In this document: in pieces, positions 6,290-9,935 of the stretch
Layout of the letters: every line of letters starts with the position of its first letter
Position numbering within the stretch: the first letter of the stretch is position 1
From: Candidatus Zixiibacteriota bacterium
GTDB lineage: Bacteria > Zixibacteria > MSB-5A5 > GN15 > FEB-12
NCBI GenBank assembly: GCA_023132995.1
Contig: JAGLXI010000082.1
Location: forward strand, 1-9,935
DNA: 9,935 nucleotides
Direction of reading: 5' to 3'
Position numbers and translations under genes: made by a program
Notes under the pieces: generated by a model
The model's database searches: none
What the model was told of the DNA's origin: nothing
Seen by the model: only the letters and a program-made list of their open reading frames with translations

Positions 6290-6306
6290 GTACTGAATAT
6301 CAGTAC
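6290..6306. promoter_or_regulatory. Candidate operator dyad upstream of the 56-aa gene
   Basis: GTACTGA (6290-6296) and TCAGTAC (6300-6306) are perfect 7-bp inverted repeats around a 3-bp centre, 33-49 nt upstream of the small gene's ATG. A CATAAT hexamer on the minus strand (6315-6320) lies just upstream and could serve as a -10 box, placing the dyad over the transcription start. No clear -35 is seen. A regulator such as the neighbouring HTH protein could bind here; this is inference from position. Confidence 0.45.
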
Positions 6307-6356
6307 TCGCTACTATTATGGCGGTGAGGAAACATGAGATGCTCTGTTCTCAGCCT

Positions 6357-6368
6357 ATCACCTCCTTA
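6357..6368 (-). promoter_or_regulatory. Extended Shine-Dalgarno sequence without an obvious start codon
   Basis: The minus strand reads TAAGGAGGTGAT, the exact complement of the 3' tail of 16S rRNA over 12 bases (the plus strand copies that tail). No ATG, GTG or TTG lies at normal spacing downstream. A CTG 7 nt after GGAGG would open a 17-codon frame ending at 6303-6301, and an ATG in the same frame lies 18 nt beyond that CTG. It overlaps the last codons of the 33-residue ORF. Confidence 0.4.
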
Positions 6369-6459
6369 AAGAGACGGCATAAACTCCAGCCGCCTCAAGA
6401 ATACTTCTTACACCATCATCTATCTTAAAACGGCTCTCTATATAGTAGGTTTTTAACAT
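6358..6459 (-). CDS. Possible 33-residue ORF overlapping the end of the HTH gene
   Basis: ATG at 6459 lies inside the last codons of the HTH gene, and the frame runs to TGA at 6358-6360, giving 33 residues: MLKTYYIESRFKIDDGVRSI followed by LEAAGVYAVSLRR. The composition is ordinary for a coding peptide, with an amphipathic middle. The Shine-Dalgarno is weak (CAGG), so expression would depend on coupling to the HTH gene. Its final codons TTA AGG AGG TGA form part of an extended Shine-Dalgarno sequence. It may be real, a remnant of a longer gene, or chance. Confidence 0.3.
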   Translation of the reverse strand: MLKTYYIESRFKIDDGVRSILEAAGVYAVSLRR

Positions 6460-6791
6460 ACACCTGAGAGACCATTTAAGACCATTATCTTCTGTAATCT
6501 CCTGATAGCCCTGTGCTTATAGATATTGACCACCTGCTGAGTTATCCCCAGGATAGAGGCAATTTCGCGCTCTTTCCTGCCGCTGAGGTAATGCCGTATC
6601 ACCTGTTTCTGACGGCGTGAAAGTGAGTTGTCCACATGCCACCTGAGCCGGCTTCGGAACTTGTCAAGCGCCGGTCCCTGTGAACCATCCAGTCCATTGC
6701 TGTAGTACGGAGACTGCTCGTTTGCAAATGACTCCAGGAACAGCTTGTCCACGAGAACTTCGGCGAAATCGTGTTCTTTCCTGGGAGCCAT
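6453..6791 (-). CDS. Sigma-70 region 4-like / LuxR-like HTH protein (112 aa)
   Basis: A 112-residue protein whose C-terminal half (about 57-102) is a helix-turn-helix of the sigma-70 region 4 / LuxR superfamily: LSRRQKQVIRHYLSGRKERE, then IASILGITQQVVNIYKHRAI and RRLQ. The pattern L-S-x-R-Q, G-x-x-x-x-E-I-A-x-x-L-G-I, and a final R-A-x-x-x-L is characteristic. The N-terminal half (1-55) is not recognisable as sigma region 2, so it is not a complete sigma factor; a stand-alone DNA-binding regulator is more likely. The ATG at 6791 is 16 nt after the stop of the coiled-coil gene, so the two share a transcript. The Shine-Dalgarno is weak. It may regulate its own unit or the small gene downstream; no target is shown. 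Confidence 0.75.
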   Translation of the reverse strand: MAPRKEHDFAEVLVDKLFLESFANEQSPYYSNGLDGSQGPALDKFRSRLRWHVDNSLSRRQKQVIRHYLSGRKEREIASILGITQQVVNIYKHRAIRRLQKIMVLNGLSGVC

Positions 6792-6807
6792 TCCAATACT
6801 TACTGTC

Positions 6808-7335
6808 TCAATAGGTTAGTTCATATTGAGAACGTAGCGCTTTAAGTTCGTTGAGCGATATTGAGAAGTTTTGCGCCGTTTCCAACCTGATCTCGTGCAA
6901 CGCTACCTTACGTTCGTATTTTGAAAGGTCATTAGGAAGTCCCTGGTAGAGCTTCTCATAGAATGCGATTATCTCACTGTGGGCGGCCTCTTCAGCGATC
7001 TCGGCATCGGTTGGAGCTCCCGACTCCTCTTGGGTGGAATCAACCTCCCCGCCGGCCTGCGCCCACATTGAGTCCAGGACTATCATCAGCGAGTCAATGC
7101 CGGCTTGATAGGCGGAGTCCCTGTGAGACAGCGAGTCACGGAAAGCAATCTCCTGTTGCTCAATAAGATACTGAAGCGAGTCCACCGCCTGCCGGTAGGC
7201 GAGAAGTTCCCCGGTGGCTTCTTTTTTGCCCTCATCCCGTGAAATCTGCCTCTGAGATGTTCCCCGCACAACCTTCACATAGGTGACGCCGACAACGATA
7301 ATCAGAAGACATATAGCGACAATCATTTTTTTCAT
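6808..7335 (-). CDS. Membrane-anchored coiled-coil protein of unknown function
   Basis: A 175-residue protein of no recognised family. MKKMIVAICLLIIVVGVTYV (1-20) is a lysine-led hydrophobic segment ending in a basic stretch, a signal anchor more than a cleaved signal. Residues about 35-95 are strongly helical and charged with recurring D-S-L/M units (DSLQYLIEQQ, RDSLSHRDS, IDSLMIVLDSM), pointing to a coiled coil. An acidic, low-complexity linker (97-118) follows, then a second helical part (119-175) ending YELTY. The open frame extends upstream to 7518, but ATG 7335 is chosen because a consensus promoter sits at 7345-7373 and the longer frame would overlap the glycosyltransferase gene and encode an unlikely sequence before the anchor. 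It is first in the unit with the HTH gene; a membrane sensor or partner of that regulator is possible but unproven. Confidence 0.7.
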   Translation of the reverse strand: MKKMIVAICLLIIVVGVTYVKVVRGTSQRQISRDEGKKEATGELLAYRQAVDSLQYLIEQQEIAFRDSLSHRDSAYQAGIDSLMIVLDSMWAQAGGEVDSTQEESGAPTDAEIAEEAAHSEIIAFYEKLYQGLPNDLSKYERKVALHEIRLETAQNFSISLNELKALRSQYELTY

Positions 7336-7344
7336 TATAATTTT

Positions 7345-7373
7345 ACTATATCCGCCGCTGATTATAGTGTCAA
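7345..7373 (-). promoter_or_regulatory. Near-consensus sigma-70-type promoter for the coiled-coil/HTH unit
   Basis: On the minus strand TTGACA (7373-7368) is separated by exactly 17 bp from TATAGT (7350-7345). The -10 box ends 9 nt before the ATG at 7335, so initiation 6-8 nt downstream would give a leader of only 1-3 nt. No Shine-Dalgarno lies in that gap, consistent with a leaderless or nearly leaderless message. A TATAAT at 7366-7361 is also present but is spaced 1 nt from TTGACA and has no good -35 of its own. Confidence 0.7.
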
Positions 7374-7463
7374 GTTTGAACTTCTCGGAGGGATTCGCTT
7401 GAGTGCGAACATGAAATCTCGGCACCCGCCGGCAGGTTGCGGGCGCGACCGGGGACCGTGGCT

Positions 7464-8177
7464 CTACTTCCTCAGGCGAAGCAGCAGAAACACCCACGGC
7501 CGGATCATCGACCACCAACCCACAAACGGCTTTATCTTGGAGTAGTCTTTGCCTTCAGGCGGATAGACCATCGACACGGCGGCCTCTACCACTCGAAACC
7601 GGTGCTTGAGCGCCTTATAGTGTATGTAATACTCCATTTCGTAGCGATCCAGCCAGTCCTGGTCGATGTCTATGTCGCTATGGTCGAAGAGGTTCAGCCG
7701 ATAGGCCCGAAAGCCACAGGTAAGGTCGGTCCCCTTGAAGCCCGTGGCCAGATTCACAGCGGTCGTAAACAACCGGATCATGATCTTCCTGAAAAAAGGC
7801 AGATTGGGCGACCTTCCACCCTCAAGATACCGTGAACCCTGCACGTAGTCCGCTTCGTCTTCCATAATCGGCCGGACCAGGCGGGGGATTTCTTCCGGCT
7901 GCATCTTGCCGTTACCGGCCATGATGACAATGACTTCGAAACCGCGTGAGCGAGCCCAGTGAACAGCCGTTCTGATTCCGGTTCCCACGCCTCGATTGCA
8001 GTTGTGGCAAATGACCTCGTACCCTCCGTCGCGCAGGAAGGCGGCTGTTGTATCGGTGGAGCCGTCATCGATAAACAGAAGTTGGTAGTCCTGGACAGCC
8101 GAAAACCGGTCGACGAGAGCCTTGAGTTTCTCTCCCTCGTTGTAGGTCAGAACGGTGACGAGAAACTTGCCGGTCAA
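7464..8177 (-). CDS. Family 2 glycosyltransferase (DPM1-like fold) with altered DxD
   Basis: A 237-residue GT2 enzyme with the GT-A fold. It shows TYNEG (11-15), FIDDGSTD (35-42, the nucleotide-sugar binding Asp pair), a GVGTGIRTAV segment (63-72) as in dolichol-phosphate mannose synthase-like enzymes, and DLTCGFRAYR (151-160). At the position where most relatives have MDADGQ it reads MAGNGK (86-91), so both aspartates of the usual metal-binding DxD are absent. There is no clear C-terminal membrane domain; the end WWSMIRPWVFLLLRLRK is amphipathic and may touch the membrane. The start is TTG at 8177, directly after the stop of the acetyltransferase gene, with AGGGGGG as a likely ribosome-binding site. 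It probably transfers a sugar to a lipid or glycan precursor in the cytoplasm as the last gene of the cluster. Acceptor and donor are not evident. Confidence 0.8.
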   Translation of the reverse strand: MTGKFLVTVLTYNEGEKLKALVDRFSAVQDYQLLFIDDGSTDTTAAFLRDGGYEVICHNCNRGVGTGIRTAVHWARSRGFEVIVIMAGNGKMQPEEIPRLVRPIMEDEADYVQGSRYLEGGRSPNLPFFRKIMIRLFTTAVNLATGFKGTDLTCGFRAYRLNLFDHSDIDIDQDWLDRYEMEYYIHYKALKHRFRVVEAAVSMVYPPEGKDYSKIKPFVGWWSMIRPWVFLLLRLRK

Positions 8178-8783
8178 TCAGCCCCCCTGTGCTGAATCGG
8201 CGTCTGGAACAACAGCGCCGTCCACAAGCCGGTACTTTCGCCCGCAAGCGCAGGCTATCGACGTTCCGGCTGTATCTGCACTCTCGCCGAAGTCGAGCCT
8301 CTCGGCGCACTCGCAAACGTAGCCGGCCAAACGGGCGGGATTACCCAGCCAGAGCGTATGATCAGGCGCGTCGCTGGTCATCACGGTCCCGGCGCCGATA
8401 AAGGCATACCGCCCGATAGTGTGCCCCGCTATGACCGTAGCGTTGGCACCGATTGTGGCGCCTCTCCCGACAAGCGTCCTGTCCGGCTCATCACGGTAGA
8501 CCTTACTGCGGGGATAGACATCATTGGTGAATACGGCATTCGGCCCGATGAACACATCATCCTCCACGACCACGCCGTCCCACAGCGAGACACCGTTCTT
8601 GACCGTCACGCGATCCCCTATGCGGACATTGTTCTCGATGAAGCAGTGATCGCCTATATTGCAGTCGGCGCCAAGGACCGCCTTCTCCTGAACATTGCAG
8701 AAGGCCCAGATGCGGGTCCCCGTTCCGATATCCTCGCTGTGAACGAGAGCTGTCGGATGTACGAAGAAGCTTTTGCCGGTCAT
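8178..8783 (-). CDS. WlbB/WbpD-like N-acetyltransferase, left-handed beta-helix
   Basis: A 201-residue hexapeptide-repeat acyltransferase. Repeats such as IGTGTRIWAF, LGADCNIGDHCFIENNVRIG, VVVEDDVFIGPNAVFTND and GATIGANATVIAG fill residues about 10-150, giving a left-handed beta-helix that works as a trimer with acetyl-CoA. PNAVFTND then YPRS (81-94) and WLGNPARLAGYVCECA (145-160) are signatures of the WlbB/WbpD group, which N-acetylates the 3-amino group of UDP-2-acetamido-3-amino-glucuronate. A tail (about 157-190) holds CEC and CAC pairs, a probable zinc or structural site seen in part of the family. ATG 8783 is preferred because it starts 1 nt past the upstream stop and gives the family N-terminus; a GTG at 8810 would add nine residues overlapping the oxidoreductase. 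The exact sugar is inferred from family and neighbours. Confidence 0.82.
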   Translation of the reverse strand: MTGKSFFVHPTALVHSEDIGTGTRIWAFCNVQEKAVLGADCNIGDHCFIENNVRIGDRVTVKNGVSLWDGVVVEDDVFIGPNAVFTNDVYPRSKVYRDEPDRTLVGRGATIGANATVIAGHTIGRYAFIGAGTVMTSDAPDHTLWLGNPARLAGYVCECAERLDFGESADTAGTSIACACGRKYRLVDGAVVPDADSAQGG

Positions 8784-8784
8784 A

Positions 8785-9795
8785 TCAATCCAGCCTGACG
8801 ACCCGGCCACCGTCTCTGATCGACTTGTTGGCCGCCTCCAGAATCCTCACCACCCGCAGCCCGGCCAGACCGTCGGTTCGCGCTGGACGGTTCTCATGCA
8901 CAGCGTCATAGAACTCGCGAGCCACCTTCTTGAGAGCCTCGGTCAGGTCGATCCTCGGCGCCAGCATGTCCCCTGTCCGGTACTGGATCAGGATATCATA
9001 GATCTGGTTGCGGTCGTGAACGACTTCAACGCCGCGGTCGTACACCTTTACTTTCTCGGATGGCTCCATGTCGTCATAGATGATCATTTTCCTGGATCCG
9101 GAGATCAGCGTCTTGCGCACTTTCACCGGCGCCAGCCAGTTAACATGGATGTGTCCCAACAGGTTGTTGTCATAATAGGTGGAGATGTAGGCGATGTTCT
9201 CAATATCGCTCTCAAAATGCGCCACGCCCGTGGCCGCGATTGCTCTTGGCTCGCGGCCCAGCAGGTAGTCCATGATTGAGACATCGTGCGGGGCCAGATC
9301 CCAGATAACGTTGACATCGTGCTGAAAGAGACCGAGGTTCACGCGCACCGAATCGAAATAATATATCTCCCCCAATTGCCCGGAATCGATAAACTGTTTT
9401 ATCGTCTCGACCGCGCCCGTGTAAACAAAGGTATGGTCGACCATCACGCGCAGGTTTTTCCGTTCGGCCAGTTCAATCAACTGCTGAGCCTGTTCCACCG
9501 TAGCTGTAAGTGGCTTCTCCATAAATAGGTGTTTGCCATTGGAAAGGGCTTCCAGGCCGAGCGGAAAATGACTGGACACCGCCGTGGCAATAACCACAGC
9601 GTCTATGTTCGGCGAGCGAAGGATGTCATCAGCGTCGGTGGTCAGCACTCCAACGGCCGGGAACTGCCGACCGATATAGTCCAGCCGCTCTGGTTTTGAG
9701 TCACTCACAGCCGCGATGGTGACGTCATCGAGGGCGTTGAAGTTCCGCACCAGATTCGGTCCCCAGTAACCACAACCGATTATCCCGATATTCAT
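8785..9795 (-). CDS. Gfo/Idh/MocA oxidoreductase, WlbA/WbpB-like
   Basis: A 336-residue NAD(P)-dependent sugar dehydrogenase. The N-terminal Rossmann fold shows GIIGCGYWGPNLVRNF (4-19) and a likely cofactor-specificity acid at Asp32. FMEKPL (91-96) holds the conserved Lys of the EKP motif, and WDLAPHDVSI (165-174) holds the catalytic-region Asp/His pair. The C-terminal alpha/beta domain runs to the end, and the length is normal for the family. Next to a WlbB-like acetyltransferase, the best guess is oxidation of the C3 hydroxyl of a UDP-N-acetylhexosaminuronate, the step before amination in diacetylated aminouronic acid synthesis; other UDP-sugars are possible. ATG 9795 has an AGGA Shine-Dalgarno 7 nt away and overlaps the stop of a short upstream frame (ATGA). 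It is the first complete gene of the glycan cluster. Confidence 0.85.
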   Translation of the reverse strand: MNIGIIGCGYWGPNLVRNFNALDDVTIAAVSDSKPERLDYIGRQFPAVGVLTTDADDILRSPNIDAVVIATAVSSHFPLGLEALSNGKHLFMEKPLTATVEQAQQLIELAERKNLRVMVDHTFVYTGAVETIKQFIDSGQLGEIYYFDSVRVNLGLFQHDVNVIWDLAPHDVSIMDYLLGREPRAIAATGVAHFESDIENIAYISTYYDNNLLGHIHVNWLAPVKVRKTLISGSRKMIIYDDMEPSEKVKVYDRGVEVVHDRNQIYDILIQYRTGDMLAPRIDLTEALKKVAREFYDAVHENRPARTDGLAGLRVVRILEAANKSIRDGGRVVRLD

Positions 9796-9869
9796 GCGTT
9801 GTCCTTTAGTCTCCGTTCATACCAGCGGACGAGGGCGTCTGCCAGGTACGGTGCCATATTTCCTATCAT
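9792..9869 (-). pseudogene. Possible C-terminal remnant or short ORF upstream of the oxidoreductase
   Basis: An open frame ends with TGA overlapping the oxidoreductase ATG (ATGA), as in a true operon junction. From the ATG at 9869 it encodes 25 residues (MIGNMAPYLADALVRWYERR then LKDNA), which look like the amphipathic last helix of a larger enzyme. The frame opens only to a TGA at 9909-9911, at the edge of the repeat hairpin, and passes through a nine-base G run. It may be the tail of a gene cut by the repeat or frameshifted at the homopolymer, or a small overlapping ORF. The parent family is not recognised. Confidence 0.35.
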
Positions 9870-9910
9870 TCCGTGGGCGGCAGCCCCCCCCCGGTCTGCC
9901 CCATTCCGTC

Positions 9911-9930
9911 ATACTGGCGAAAGCCAGTAT
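9911..9930. repeat. Perfect 8-bp inverted repeat with GAAA loop, dispersed-repeat type
   Basis: ATACTGGC (9911-9918) and GCCAGTAT (9923-9930) flank GAAA. The form, including CGTC before and CCAGT after, resembles the short dispersed hairpin repeats seen in many bacterial genomes (GCGAAAGC core with variable arms). The window ends 5 bp later, so the full unit and copy number are not visible. Confidence 0.6.
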
Positions 9931-9935
9931 CCAGT

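Noticed and set aside
6258..6309. TGA read-through joining the 17-codon frame to the 56-aa ORF, as in a selenoprotein
   Set aside because: The frames are in phase, but the dyad overlapping the TGA does not resemble a bacterial SECIS and the 56-aa ORF has its own ribosome-binding site; one-in-three phase agreement is expected by chance.
7394..7463. GC-rich hairpin after the glycosyltransferase gene as terminator
   Set aside because: A short GCCCGC/GCGGGT stem can be drawn on the minus strand, but no T tract follows, so support is too weak.
7336..7518. Upstream extension of the coiled-coil protein frame to 7518
   Set aside because: The extension overlaps the glycosyltransferase end and the consensus promoter, and places 61 unlikely residues before a clear signal anchor.
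1..9935. CRISPR array, tRNA, rRNA or insertion sequence
   Set aside because: No regular spaced repeats, no cloverleaf seen, no transposase frame; the only rRNA-like match is the 12-base Shine-Dalgarno complement at 6357-6368.

Overview
The window reads as a chromosomal piece of a diderm (Gram-negative-type) bacterium, because it encodes an outer-membrane secretin and pseudopilins. It is moderately GC-rich and uses TTG and GTG starts freely. The lineage cannot be fixed from sequence alone. The style (compact secretin operon with a PilM-PilN fusion, DSL-rich coiled-coil protein, MauE/rhodanese pair) suggests an environmental phylum of the FCB/deltaproteobacterial type, which is a low-confidence inference.

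The layout splits at 4734/4735. Everything left of it is on the plus strand and everything right of it is on the minus strand. Positions 1-4734 hold one tightly packed operon for a type II secretion / type IV pilus-like machine: the 3' end of a pseudopilin, a second GspG-like prepilin, a PilM-PilN (GspL-like) fusion, a PilO/GspM-like protein, a PilP/GspC-like protein and a short secretin. The cytoplasmic ATPase and the polytopic platform protein are not here and presumably lie upstream. The last plus gene and the first minus gene share abutting stop codons with no terminator between them.

Positions 4735-5687 (minus) hold a two-gene unit: a membrane-anchored rhodanese followed by a MauE/DoxX-family membrane protein with a DCGCF motif, likely a sulfur or thiol redox pair at the membrane. 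About 290 bp of GC-rich, repeat-containing non-coding DNA separates it from the next unit.

Positions 5978-7373 (minus) form a self-contained, apparently undescribed unit. A near-consensus promoter almost touches the start codon of a membrane-anchored coiled-coil protein. Then come a sigma-70-region-4-like HTH protein, a possible 33-residue ORF that ends inside an extended Shine-Dalgarno sequence, a dyad operator candidate, a 56-residue basic small protein and a strong intrinsic terminator. No function can be assigned by recognition. It is the best candidate here for new biology.

Positions 7464-9795 (minus) are a surface-glycan cluster: a Gfo/Idh/MocA oxidoreductase (WlbA/WbpB-like), a left-handed beta-helix acetyltransferase (WlbB/WbpD-like) with a C-terminal four-cysteine tail, and a GT2 glycosyltransferase lacking the usual DxD aspartates. 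Together they suggest synthesis and transfer of an acetamido sugar; the matching aminotransferase is not in the window. The right edge has a short ORF tail, a run of nine C/G bases and a hairpin that looks like one unit of a dispersed repeat.
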